Assembly: GCF_019192735.1 (NCBI RefSeq)
Contig: NZ_JAHTKP010000029.1
Span: forward strand, 28,014-92,013
Source of the DNA: Kitasatospora aureofaciens
GTDB taxonomy: Bacteria; Actinomycetota; Actinomycetes; Streptomycetales; Streptomycetaceae
Length of the DNA: 64,000 nt
Direction of reading: 5' to 3'
Part shown: positions 16,266 to 24,700 of the stretch, in pieces
Layout: the number at the start of each line of letters is the position of its first letter
How positions within the stretch are numbered: the first letter of the stretch is position 1
Notes under the pieces: model-generated
Databases searched by the model: none
Seen by the model: the letters and a program-made list of their open reading frames with translations, nothing else
Told to the model about the DNA's origin: nothing
Position numbers and translations under genes: made by a program

Positions 16266-18209
16266 TCAGCGGGGCGGGTTGCAGAGGAAGGCGGCCGTCT
16301 CGGCCGACGTCCTGCCCGGATTCGCCGCCGCCGGGGTGGTGGCCACGCGCACACCCCAGGTCGGGAAGGTGTCGGCCGAACCGAAGTCGTGCGTCCGCGT
16401 GATGGTGGCCCGGCCGTTCTGGACCGCCACCGTGTCGGTCGCGACGGTGACCGCGCGGCCGCCCGAGCTGTGGTACCAACTCAGCGTCAGCGTCCCGCTG
16501 CCGGTGCCCTGGGCGGCCACCGTGACGGTGGCGGTCAGGCTCCAACGGCCTGCGCAGACCAGCGAGTCCAGGTTCACCGAGCCGACCGTGAGGGTGGCCG
16601 GGGCGACGGTCGGGCTCGGCGTGGGAGAGGCGGTGCCGGAGGTCGGCCCGGCCGTCGCGGGGGCGGCGGGAGGTGCCGACGGGGGCCCGGCGGGAGCGGA
16701 CGGTGCCGGCGGCAGACCGGTGGCGGGAGGTGTTCCCGGCACCGTGGGTGCTTTGCCGGTCGGCGCAGCCGTGTGGGTGCCGCTCGCCGTGCCCGGGGTC
16801 GCGGACGGAGAGGCCGTCGGAGCCGTCGGGGCGGCGGACGGTGACGGGCTCAGGCTCGGGCTCGGGGTGCCGCCGTCGCCGCCCGGTGCCGGGGAGGGAC
16901 CGCCCGCCGGCCCGTTCGGGCCGAGGCTGGTGGTCGCCTCCGGGGAGGCGGCGCCGGCGACCGTACGGGCACCGCCGTCGGCGGCCCCCGCCATCGCCAT
17001 GCCGGCCAGCGTGGCCAGGGTGAGGGCGCCGGCCGCAATGCCGGTGAGCGCCTTGCCGCGGGTTCCCGGGCGCGCACCGCGGCGGGTGAGGGCCTGCCGC
17101 ACGGCGGCCGGGACGGTGTCGTCGCCCACGGCCGCAACCGCATCCGGGGGGCCCTCAGCGCTGCCAAGGGCGGTGTGGGCCAACGAGGTGCCGCCGGCGG
17201 CCTCGCCGGCCGCGCCGGGCAGCAGCAGCGCGAGCAGGGCGACCAGAGCCGTCAGATCGAGGCGTCCCTTCTCCTCCCACCCCGGCCCGTAGCCGGCCGC
17301 CGCGACCGCCTCCAGCTCCCGGACGAACGCGGCCGCGCCGTCGGGCCGGGCCTGCGGGTCCTTGGCCAGGCCTGCCAGGATCAGCGGCCGGACCGGGCCG
17401 GGCGCCGACTCGGCCGGGATCGGGGCCTCGGTGTGCTGGACGGCGAGTTCGGCGATCGTGGTGCCGCCGTAGGGGCGGGCCCCGGTGAGGCACTCGAAGA
17501 AGGTGACCGTGGCGGCGTAGACGTCGCCCGCCGGGGATGCGGGCCGGCCCGCCCACTGCTCGGGCGGCATGTAGGCGGGGGTGCCGGAGACGTCGCGGTC
17601 GTCACCGCTGGGCACCGCGATGCCGAAGTCGACCAGCTTCGACGTGCCGGCCGTGTCGACCAGCACGTTGGCGGGCTTGTAGTCGCGGTGCACCACGCCG
17701 GCCTCGTGGGCGGCGGCCAGTCCCAGCAACGAACCCTTCAGCACCACCAGGGCCGCCTCGGCCGTGGTGGCGCCCTCCGCGCGGAGCAGGTCGCGCAGCG
17801 CGATCCCGTCCACCAGCTCCATCACGATGGCCGAGCCCCGCTCCCCCTCCACGTACTCGTAGAGGCGGGTGACGTGCGGGGAGTCGATCCTGGCGAGGAC
17901 CTGCGCCTCCGCGCGCAGCGCGGGCGGCGTGCCGACGGGGCCGTGGAGGTACTTGATCGCCACCGGGGTGCCGGTCTCCCGGTGGCGGGCGAGCACGACG
18001 CGGCCGCTCGCCCCGGCACCGAGCTCCCGCTCGTGCAGGTAGTCGGGGAGCTCCCAGGGACGCGCGTCCTCGGCCACCGGGGCATCACCCGCGGCGGGGG
18101 CCGGTCTGCCCCCGGCCGGTCTGTCGCCGGCCGGTCTGTCGCCGGCCGGTCTGTCGCCGGCCGGTCTGTCGCTGTCCGGACTGTCGCCCTGCTGTGTCTG
18201 GTCGTCCAT
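16266..18209 (-). CDS. membrane Ser/Thr protein kinase with extracellular Ig-like domain
   Basis: 647 residues. The kinase domain (about 55-315) shows ELGAGASGRVV, VAIKYL with the ATP-site Lys, VVHRDYKPANVLV (catalytic loop), KLVDFGIA (metal Asp) and GTPAYMPPEQWAG. A juxtamembrane region, one membrane span (ALTGIAAGALTLATLAGM, about 395-415) and a long Pro/Ser/Thr linker lead to an outer domain of about 100 residues ending FLCNPPR. It is therefore a Pkn/Stk-type receptor kinase, phosphorylating cytoplasmic targets in response to an outside signal. The N-terminus holds a short tandem repeat (AGDRP). A gene for a similar outer domain lies directly downstream (55 nt). Confidence 0.9.
   Translation of the reverse strand: MDDQTQQGDSPDSDRPAGDRPAGDRPAGDRPAGGRPAPAAGDAPVAEDARPWELPDYLHERELGAGASGRVVLARHRETGTPVAIKYLHGPVGTPPALRAEAQVLARIDSPHVTRLYEYVEGERGSAIVMELVDGIALRDLLRAEGATTAEAALVVLKGSLLGLAAAHEAGVVHRDYKPANVLVDTAGTSKLVDFGIAVPSGDDRDVSGTPAYMPPEQWAGRPASPAGDVYAATVTFFECLTGARPYGGTTIAELAVQHTEAPIPAESAPGPVRPLILAGLAKDPQARPDGAAAFVRELEAVAAAGYGPGWEEKGRLDLTALVALLALLLPGAAGEAAGGTSLAHTALGSAEGPPDAVAAVGDDTVPAAVRQALTRRGARPGTRGKALTGIAAGALTLATLAGMAMAGAADGGARTVAGAASPEATTSLGPNGPAGGPSPAPGGDGGTPSPSLSPSPSAAPTAPTASPSATPGTASGTHTAAPTGKAPTVPGTPPATGLPPAPSAPAGPPSAPPAAPATAGPTSGTASPTPSPTVAPATLTVGSVNLDSLVCAGRWSLTATVTVAAQGTGSGTLTLSWYHSSGGRAVTVATDTVAVQNGRATITRTHDFGSADTFPTWGVRVATTPAAANPGRTSAETAAFLCNPPR
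18114..18173. repeat. four tandem 15-bp units in the kinase N-terminus
   Basis: Units of GGCCGGTCTGTCGCC begin at 18114, 18129, 18144 and 18159, with degenerate half-units on both sides. On the minus strand they encode DRPAG repeats ahead of the kinase domain. In-frame length variation here would not disturb the kinase. Confidence 0.85.
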
Positions 18210-18482
18210 TGCCCGGCGCTCTCCCCGTCCCTGCCTGCTGCGGCGTGCACCCTATGGCACGGCGGCTGCTGGCGGGGACGTGGCCCGTGAACAGCCGGTT
18301 CCGGGCCCGTCGATCCGTTAGGTCACGATTCGGGTGATTCGCACAGCGTCCGAACCACGGGCTCCGGAACGATGGGGGCAGAAGGCTCGTCGGGGTCGGC
18401 CGGGTCGGCGGGGAGCGGTGCCGGGCGTGGGCCGAACAGCTGTGGCAGGCGTTGCCGGGGCCCGTTGCCGGTCCAGGGGGTG

Positions 18483-19175
18483 TCAGCCATGGGGGCGGCG
18501 GAAGTCGACGTAGGGCGGGTGGGCCTTGAAGGAGATGTCGACCTCGGGGCGGCGCAGGTCCGGGTCGGGCAGGAACTGGCTGGTGATGCTGGTGGTCAGC
18601 ACGTGGTCGCCGTGGACGACGCCGGCCTGGCGGGGGCCCCAGCCGGCCGCGTACTCGAACGCGGCGCAGGCAGCGGCGAAGGGGGCGCGGCTGCCGGTCA
18701 GGAAGAGAGTGCGGGCGTGGCTGACGGGGCGCAGCCACTCGCGGGTCTCGGCATGCTCGCACTGGCGGTTCCAGGCGGCGGCATCGCGGGCGGTGCGGCG
18801 TTCGTCGGTCCGGACGGTCAGCGGGACGCCCTGGACGAGGCGGCGACGCAGGTCGGGCCAGGCGGTGGGGCGCAGGCCCAGTGAGTGGTGGACCAGGACG
18901 AGGTCGACCCGGCCCCCGCAGTTCTCCAGGTACTGCTCGTACCCGCCGTCCATGGACACTCCGTCCCGCAGCGGGACGTGCACGATGGTGTGCCGGGAGT
19001 AGGCGGCGAAGGAGAAGAGCGCGGCGAGCCGCGACAGGCCGTCGTGGTCGCCGATCAGCCAGCCGTAGCCGGCCGGGTCGGCGAGTGCGGTGTGGCGCAG
19101 CGGATGCCACGGCCGCACCACCCGGTACTCCCGTGGCCCGATCCGGGGACGGAACTGACGCAACTTCAGCTGCAT
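18483..19175 (-). CDS. conserved-looking protein of unknown function (about 230 residues)
   Basis: Starts at ATG 19175 (MQLKLRQFRPRIG); an in-frame TTG at 19226 is an alternative, and neither has a strong ribosome site. The sequence has alternating strands and helices (GWLIGDHDGLSRLAALFSF, RVDLVLVHHSLGLRP, RTLFLTGSRAPFAAACAAFE) but no motif I can name. No signal peptide. The 18210-18482 gap downstream holds no recognisable gene. Upstream it faces the end of cynS. Confidence 0.6.
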   Translation of the reverse strand: MQLKLRQFRPRIGPREYRVVRPWHPLRHTALADPAGYGWLIGDHDGLSRLAALFSFAAYSRHTIVHVPLRDGVSMDGGYEQYLENCGGRVDLVLVHHSLGLRPTAWPDLRRRLVQGVPLTVRTDERRTARDAAAWNRQCEHAETREWLRPVSHARTLFLTGSRAPFAAACAAFEYAAGWGPRQAGVVHGDHVLTTSITSQFLPDPDLRRPEVDISFKAHPPYVDFRRPHG

Positions 19176-19313
19176 GGACGCGCTCGCATGGCACCAAGGG
19201 TCTCCGAGGCGAAGGCTCTGGCGCAAAGGGTATTCATGCCGCAGCAGAGGGCAGCGGGGGCAGGGGGTTGGGCGGGCCGGGGAACCGGCGAGGTTCCCCG
19301 GCCCGTCTGGTGG

Positions 19314-19784
19314 TCAGAACGGCTTGGTGGGCAGGTACTTGCCGTCGAGGGTGATCACGGCACGGTGGCCGCCGTCCGGGTCCTCGACGGTCTTGAAGTC
19401 GAGCTTGAAGTTGATGGCGCTGATGATGCCGTCGCCGAGCTGCTCGTGGACCAGGGCCTTGAGGGTGGTGCCGTAGACCTGGAGCATCTCGTAGAAGCGG
19501 TAGACGGTCGGGTCGGTGGGGATGCCGCCGGGGATGCTGCCGCGCAGCGGGATGGTCTGGAGCAGCAGGGCGGCGTCCTCGTCCAGGCCCAGGCGCTCGG
19601 CCACCGCCTTGGCCGAGTCGGCGGGCAGCGGGTGCTGGCCGAGCAGGGCCGCGGTGACGAAGGCGATGGAGAGGCCGGCGGTGTCGGCGAGCTCCTGCCA
19701 GGTGAGGTCCTGGCGGGTCTTGGCGTCGACGATCCGCAGGGCGAGCTGCTGGCGGGCGGTCTGGTCGAACTGTGCGTGCACCAT
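19314..19784 (-). CDS. cynS: cyanate hydratase (cyanase)
   Basis: 156 residues, the usual length. Cyanase converts cyanate and bicarbonate to ammonia and CO2 in the cytoplasm. An N-terminal HTH-like bundle (QDLTWQELADTAGLS) precedes the catalytic part with Arg and Glu in YRFYEMLQVYG and Ser in DGIISAINF, matching the known Arg-Glu-Ser active site. ATG 19784 has AAAGG 9 nt upstream. It lies 57 nt after cynT on the same strand, so both form a cynTS operon in which the carbonic anhydrase keeps bicarbonate supplied. Confidence 0.95.
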   Translation of the reverse strand: MVHAQFDQTARQQLALRIVDAKTRQDLTWQELADTAGLSIAFVTAALLGQHPLPADSAKAVAERLGLDEDAALLLQTIPLRGSIPGGIPTDPTVYRFYEMLQVYGTTLKALVHEQLGDGIISAINFKLDFKTVEDPDGGHRAVITLDGKYLPTKPF

Positions 19785-19841
19785 GAGATGGGCCTTTCGG
19801 GATGGTGGGAGGGGGTGTGGTGGTGGGAGTGGGTGCGGTGG

Positions 19842-20456
19842 TCAGGCGGCCAGGGCGGTGAACTGTCCGCTTTCGGTGTCGAGCAGCTCGGCGGAGCCGG
19901 TGCCGATGTCGTAGACCCAGCCGTGCAGGGTCACCCTGTGCTGGACCAGGGCCTTGGCCACGGACGGGTGGGTCCGGAGGTTCGCCAGCTGGGCGAGGAC
20001 GTTGTCCTTCACCAGGGCGGCGACCCGCTCCGCGCCGGCCGGGTGCTCGCCGGCGTCGGTGCGGGCCTTGGAGGCGTCCGCGTGGTGCAGCCAGGTGGCG
20101 ACGGCGGGCAGGCCGGTGAGGTCGCTGCCGGAGGCGAGGGCGGTCATCGCGCCGCAGGCGGAGTGCCCGCAGACGATCACGTCCGTGACCCCGAGGACGC
20201 TGATCGCGTACTCGATGCTCGCCGCGACGCCGTCCGAGCCCTGCGTGTACGGGGGCACGAGGTTGCCGGCGGTGCGGATGACGAACAGCTCGCCCGGATC
20301 GGTCTGGGTGATCAGCTCCGGCACGACCCGGGCGTCCGAGCAGCCGATGAACAGCGCGGTCGGCTGGTGGGTGGTGGCGAGCTTCTTGAAGAGTGCCGCC
20401 TGGGTGGGGAACACCTCCCGGCTGAACCGCTGGAAGCCCTGCGCCATCTCGTTCAT
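19842..20456 (-). CDS. cynT: beta-carbonic anhydrase
   Basis: 204 residues from ATG 20456 (GAAGGAG upstream). Zinc ligands and active site are visible: CSDAR (Cys, Asp, Arg) and GHSACG (His, Cys). Beta-carbonic anhydrases interconvert CO2 and bicarbonate; beside cyanase the job is to recapture CO2 as the bicarbonate co-substrate. The gene is first in the operon and divergent from cynR across a region of about 130 bp. The frame is open further upstream but has no sensible protein there. Confidence 0.93.
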   Translation of the reverse strand: MNEMAQGFQRFSREVFPTQAALFKKLATTHQPTALFIGCSDARVVPELITQTDPGELFVIRTAGNLVPPYTQGSDGVAASIEYAISVLGVTDVIVCGHSACGAMTALASGSDLTGLPAVATWLHHADASKARTDAGEHPAGAERVAALVKDNVLAQLANLRTHPSVAKALVQHRVTLHGWVYDIGTGSAELLDTESGQFTALAA

Positions 20457-20530
20457 GCGTGTCACTCCTTCGTCGACTGCTCGGTCCGGCTGTGCGCCTT
20501 CCGACGAGCTCAACGATGCATGACCTGGAC

Positions 20531-20582
20531 CTATAGTGTCCAAGACGCAATAGCCATCGTGTCTATCGGTGATGTCTATAGT
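20531..20582. promoter_or_regulatory. cynT / cynR divergent control region
   Basis: On the plus strand TATAGT (20577-20582) lies 7 nt before the ATG of cynR at 20590, consistent with a leaderless cynR transcript. A second CTATAG lies at 20531-20536, and TGTCTAT occurs twice (about 20560-20566 and 20574-20580), giving short repeated half-sites suited to a LysR regulator. On the minus strand the 20531-20536 copy may serve as -10 of cynT. Confidence 0.5.
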
Positions 20583-20589
20583 TGGCTCC

Positions 20590-21498
20590 ATGGAACTGCG
20601 CCATCTCCGGTACCTGCTCGCCGTGGCCGAGCACGCCAACTTCACCCGCGCCGCCGAGGCCCTGCACGTCTCGCAGCCGACGCTCTCGCAGCAGATCAGG
20701 CAGCTGGAGAGCTCGCTGCAGGTGCAGCTCCTCGACCGCTCCGGGCGCACCGTGCGCCTCACCGACGCCGGCCAGGCCTACACCCACTACGCGCGCCAGG
20801 CCCTGCGCGACCTCGCCGCGGCCGAGCGCGCGGTCCGCGACGTCCAGGACCTCTCGCGCGGCACCCTGCGCCTGGCCGTGACCCCGACCTTCACCGCCTA
20901 CCTGATCGGGCCGCTGGTCGAGGACTTCCACGCGCGCCACCCCGGGATCACCCTGGACGTCCGCGAGATGACCCAGGACCGCATCGAGTCCGAACTGGCC
21001 GCCGACCAGCTCGACCTCGGCATCGCCTTCAGCGGGGCGCACCTGCCGGCCGTCACCGCCACCGCCCTGTTCACCGAGCACCTCGGCCTCGTCGTCGCCT
21101 CCGCCCACCCCTACGCAACCAGCCCGGGCCCGCTCCCGGTCCGCGACCTGGGCGACCAGCAACTCGCCCTGCTCAGCCCGGACTTCGCCACCCGGCACCA
21201 CATCGACCGCTACCTCGCCGAGCACCGGGTCCGGCCACGGGTCGCCATCGAGGCCAACTCCGTCAACGCGCTCGTCGCGATCGTCCGGCGGACCGGCCTC
21301 GCCACCGTGCTGCCCGACGCCATCACCCGCGAACAGCCCCACCTGCGCTCCGTACCCGTCGACCCCCCGCTCCCCTCGCGCACCGCCACACTGCTGCGCC
21401 GGGACACCGCCTACCAGAGCGCCGCCGCCCGCTCGTTCAGCGATCTCGCCCAGCACCTGGCACACACCTTCGGTCCCACGCCCGATGACCTGGTCTAG
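20590..21498 (+). CDS. cynR: LysR-family regulator, probable cyanate-responsive activator
   Basis: 302 residues beginning MELRHLRYLLAVAEHANFTR, the standard LysR HTH, with SQPTLSQQIRQLE as recognition helix. The remainder (about 90-295) is a periplasmic-binding-like effector domain. Divergence from cynT-cynS points to the CynR role, activating the operon when cyanate is present. No ribosome site lies before ATG 20590 and a TATAGT box at the right distance suggests leaderless translation. Confidence 0.85.
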   Translation: MELRHLRYLLAVAEHANFTRAAEALHVSQPTLSQQIRQLESSLQVQLLDRSGRTVRLTDAGQAYTHYARQALRDLAAAERAVRDVQDLSRGTLRLAVTPTFTAYLIGPLVEDFHARHPGITLDVREMTQDRIESELAADQLDLGIAFSGAHLPAVTATALFTEHLGLVVASAHPYATSPGPLPVRDLGDQQLALLSPDFATRHHIDRYLAEHRVRPRVAIEANSVNALVAIVRRTGLATVLPDAITREQPHLRSVPVDPPLPSRTATLLRRDTAYQSAAARSFSDLAQHLAHTFGPTPDDLV

Positions 21499-21515
21499 CG
21501 CGTCCGGCGCGAGAA

Positions 21516-21547
21516 GGCGTCCGGCGCGAGGGGGCGCGCCGGACGCC
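21516..21547. terminator. bidirectional terminator between cynR and the condensation-enzyme gene
   Basis: Perfect 13-bp inverted repeat (arms 21516-21528 and 21535-21547, 6-nt loop). A second copy of the left arm core lies just before it at about 21499-21511. Both flanking genes end here. Confidence 0.75.
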
Positions 21548-21583
21548 AGGCGGGGTCAGGGTGCCGGGGGTGCCGGCAGCGGG

Positions 21584-23011
21584 TCAAGGAGTCGGGTGGG
21601 CACCGGCTGCGGTGAGCATGATCTCCCTGACGCGGTCGAGGTACTTCGGCACACCCGTCGCGGCCTGCGGGGTGTCCGGCACGGTGACCGCCAGGTCGAC
21701 CCGGTCGGGGAACCAGTTGAACCACATCGACACGCCGCTGGCGGCGTCGGGGCCGGTCAGGACGGTCGCGTCCGCACCCAGGTAGTCGTGGGAGCTCGGG
21801 GCGCTGCGTCCGTCCAGGTAGGAGACCATCGGGGGGATGGCGGAGACGTCCCCGCCGTCGTGGACCAGTTCGAGCGCCCGGTGCAGCGGCACGTCGCATC
21901 CTGCACGGGCGCGCTGGAAGCCCTGCTGCGCGGCGCCGATCGCGCCGGCGAGAGTCGGCGGGGCGGGCAGCCGGAAGAGCAGCGGCACGACGTTGACCAG
22001 CCAGCCCTGCACGTGGAACAGCCGGGGGTAGGCCCTGGTCGACACGGCCGTCAGCACCCGGTAGACGTCGTTGCCGGTGAACTCCCACTGGGCGAGCGCC
22101 AGCGCGGCGAAGGCACCCGCCGCGAACCCGCCGCCGTGCCGGGCGCAGTAGGCCCGGAACGCGCTGGCCTCGGCGCCCGTGAGCACCGGGTACTGCAGTC
22201 GCGCGCCGGGCAGCAGGGTGTGGCCGTCGGCGCCCAGGTCGACGGGGAAGTCGGGGAAACCGCCGCCGCCCGCGGCCAGGAACTCCGACCATGCGGCGAG
22301 CTCCGGCGCGCCCGGCGTCAGCGCCAGGGAGCGTTCCCGCTCGCGGCGGTTGTACTCCAGGTAGCCGGGTGCCGGGGCGAGGTCGACGGGAGCGCCGGCG
22401 CAGGCCGCGTGGTACCGGGTGCGGATCTCGTCGAACAGCAGCGCCAGGGAGTGCGCGTCGGTGTAGGTGTGGTCGATCGCGACGTACACGGTGGACTTCG
22501 TGTCCCGCCGGATCACTCCGGCGAGCAGGCTCGGCCAGCTCACCGCGGTCTGCTCGTCGATCCGCCGGTGCAGGTAGTCGTGCAGGTCGCCCGCGCTCGT
22601 GAAGTCGCCCACGCGCACCGGACGCACCGTCAGGGAAGCTGGCGGCATGCGGAATCCGGCCAGGTTCTCGGCCTGCGGGTCGTCCTGCGGCTCGCACTGC
22701 GGATCGGTCTGCGGTCCGGCCTGCGGTCCGGTCCGCGGCTCGTACCAGGTGTGGAACGCCTCGTGCCGGCGCACCAGCCCCTGCCACACGTCGGTGAGCG
22801 CGTCGAGATCGGCCCGGCCGGGCAGGTCGAACGCCAGGGCCACCCAGGGCGACTGCCGTTGTCCGGCGGCGCGGCGGGCGGCCGCCAGCTCCAGGTGCGC
22901 GCGCTGGAAGTACGAGGCGGGCACGTCGTGCGGCACCGGTGCCCGGTCGTTGGTCGGCTCGAACTCGACCACTTCGCCCGGCTCGGGCCGCCAGTCGAGG
23001 ATCTGGGTCAT
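21584..23011 (-). CDS. condensation-domain acyltransferase, second of a pair
   Basis: 475 residues, free-standing condensation fold as in NRPS C domains and PapA-type acyltransferases. The catalytic HxxxD reads AIDHTYTDAHS near residue 165; the DFGWG-like bridge motif is replaced by SMWFNWFPDRV. A Gln/Pro-rich insertion with short repeats (GPQAGPQTDPQ) sits near residue 95. ATG 23011 overlaps the stop of the upstream partner (ATGA), so the two are co-translated. Such enzymes join an acyl chain on a carrier protein to an amine or alcohol. The nearby ACP is a natural partner; the product is unknown. Confidence 0.8.
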   Translation of the reverse strand: MTQILDWRPEPGEVVEFEPTNDRAPVPHDVPASYFQRAHLELAAARRAAGQRQSPWVALAFDLPGRADLDALTDVWQGLVRRHEAFHTWYEPRTGPQAGPQTDPQCEPQDDPQAENLAGFRMPPASLTVRPVRVGDFTSAGDLHDYLHRRIDEQTAVSWPSLLAGVIRRDTKSTVYVAIDHTYTDAHSLALLFDEIRTRYHAACAGAPVDLAPAPGYLEYNRRERERSLALTPGAPELAAWSEFLAAGGGGFPDFPVDLGADGHTLLPGARLQYPVLTGAEASAFRAYCARHGGGFAAGAFAALALAQWEFTGNDVYRVLTAVSTRAYPRLFHVQGWLVNVVPLLFRLPAPPTLAGAIGAAQQGFQRARAGCDVPLHRALELVHDGGDVSAIPPMVSYLDGRSAPSSHDYLGADATVLTGPDAASGVSMWFNWFPDRVDLAVTVPDTPQAATGVPKYLDRVREIMLTAAGAHPTP

Positions 23012-24444
23012 CCGCACGGCAGCATCGTCTCCTTCTCGGGGCGCCCGGCTGCGGGCACGGTTACGGGCACGGGCAGGGCTTCGGGCGTTGGCACGGCGTC
23101 GACCCGGTGGCCGTCCGCGACGCGGGTGGCGGCCTGCGCGGCAGCCTGCTCGGCGGCCTGCACGAAGCGTGCGACGTTCGCGCGCGCCACGGCCGTGTCG
23201 GGGAAACGGGTCGTCAGGTGCACACCGCGCTCGCTCCTGGTCAGCCACATGTACACCTCGGCCGGGCTGTGGATCCGGCTGCGCAGCATCGTGTCCTCCT
23301 GCTGGGGCGGGGTGCCCTCCACCCGGCGCACGTCGAGATAGGACACGACGAACCGGGGGCGGATCTCCCGGCGCAGCAGCCGGCCGATGTGCGCCGGCGA
23401 GCTGCCCAACCCCGGCCGGTGGCGGCGCAGTTCGGCGGTGGCGAGGGCGACGGTGTCCTCGAAGGCGGCCCCGGGGGCCGTCGGGATCCGGACCGGCTGC
23501 AGGCCGACGAACCAGCCGGGCGCCGCCCGCCACCGGTCGGGCCGGGTGTTGGCCAGGGTCACGACGGACAGCTGCCGCTTGCCCGCGACCTTCGCCGCGG
23601 CGAGCGCGAGGCAGGCCATCAGTCCTGCGGCGGTCGTGCCGCCGCCCGCGCGTGACGCGGCGGCGAACCTGGCGGCCGCCGGTGCGTCGAGCAGCCATTG
23701 GTCGGTGCTGACCTGCGTGTGCGGCGCCTCGCAGGCGCCCAGCGGCAGGGGGAAGGCGGGGGTCCCGCCGCTTTCGCCGCGCAGCAGGGTCCGCCAGCGG
23801 TCCGCATGTTCGGGCCGCATCGGCAGCCGCTCGACCAGGTTCGGTTCCTCGGCCCCGAAGTCCAGGAAGGTCGGCCCGGGCACGTCCTCGGCGCCACCGG
23901 CCAGGAGGCCGCGGATCTGGCCGGGGACCATGGCGAGCGTGTAGCCGTCCACGACGCCGTGGTCCGCCCCCGCGAACACCGTCACCCCGTCCGCGCCCTC
24001 GACCGTCGCGAAGACCACCTGCGGCCAGCCCAGCGGGCTGACGCGGTCGAAGAACGCCTCGATCTGCCGCCGGACCGGGGCGCCGTCGGCGAAGACGCCG
24101 ATCTCCTCCTGGCGCAGCGCGACCGCGTTCGCGGGGAGCGTGCGGCGTACCCAGTGCTCGGGGGTCGGCTCCAGCCGGCTGCGCAGATGCTCGTGTTGGC
24201 GCAGCCAGGCCGAGAAGGCGCGAGCGAGCCGGTGGCGGCCGATCCGGCCGACGCCGAACGACACCCCGATCCACGCCGGGTCCACCTGCTGCGGTCCGCG
24301 GGCGGCCGCCGAGCGCACGTGGTGCTCGTGGACGAGCGCGGGCGCTCGCGGGTCGTCGGCCCAGGCCGAGGCCCGGGCGGTCGGCGTCCAGAACACCAGT
24401 CGGCCGGCGGGAACCGTGCGGTCGCCCAGTTCTGTGAATTCCAC
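23008..24444 (-). CDS. condensation-domain acyltransferase, first of a pair
   Basis: 478 residues, also a stand-alone condensation fold. HxxxD appears as GADHGVVDGYTL near residue 165, and QVVFATVEG and WFVGLQPVRIP are typical strands. It is only distantly similar to the downstream gene and may have a different substrate. The assigned GTG 24444 has little ribosome-site support; a 14-codon upstream frame with a strong site ends 4 nt before it, suggesting coupled initiation. It is divergent from the methyltransferase gene. Confidence 0.78.
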   Translation of the reverse strand: MEFTELGDRTVPAGRLVFWTPTARASAWADDPRAPALVHEHHVRSAAARGPQQVDPAWIGVSFGVGRIGRHRLARAFSAWLRQHEHLRSRLEPTPEHWVRRTLPANAVALRQEEIGVFADGAPVRRQIEAFFDRVSPLGWPQVVFATVEGADGVTVFAGADHGVVDGYTLAMVPGQIRGLLAGGAEDVPGPTFLDFGAEEPNLVERLPMRPEHADRWRTLLRGESGGTPAFPLPLGACEAPHTQVSTDQWLLDAPAAARFAAASRAGGGTTAAGLMACLALAAAKVAGKRQLSVVTLANTRPDRWRAAPGWFVGLQPVRIPTAPGAAFEDTVALATAELRRHRPGLGSSPAHIGRLLRREIRPRFVVSYLDVRRVEGTPPQQEDTMLRSRIHSPAEVYMWLTRSERGVHLTTRFPDTAVARANVARFVQAAEQAAAQAATRVADGHRVDAVPTPEALPVPVTVPAAGRPEKETMLPCG

Positions 24445-24448
24445 TGCC

Positions 24449-24493
24449 TCACCGGCCCGATACCGTGCGAAGCCGGCCTCGAATCGTCATCAT
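24449..24493 (-). CDS. 14-residue upstream frame before the condensation-enzyme gene
   Basis: ATG 24493 is preceded by AAAAGGGAG, the best ribosome site in this leader, and the frame MMTIRGRLRTVSGR stops at 24449. The large gene starts at GTG 24444, 4 nt beyond that stop, in a different frame. It may load ribosomes for coupled translation or act as a leader. Alternatively a base error hides the true start of the large gene. Confidence 0.4.
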   Translation of the reverse strand: MMTIRGRLRTVSGR

Positions 24494-24700
24494 GCTGCGC
24501 TCCCTTTTGACGTCTCGGTGGAGGCTGCCGAAGCTATCCGGTCGCGATGAAGCAAAGATGAAACAGAGCCGTTCCTGCTGGTCGTGCAGTTCGGGGGCGT
24601 TGGTGCGGTAAACAGCTCTCTTGTTGCCCCTTCGGTGCGCTGCTAGCGTCGGCCCCCGTCAATTCGTTCCGCGCCGCGCCGATTTACGGAGGGTCAATTC

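Noticed and set aside
18114..18173. 15-bp tandem repeat considered as CRISPR-like
   Set aside because: Units are directly adjacent with no spacers and encode in-frame residues of the kinase.
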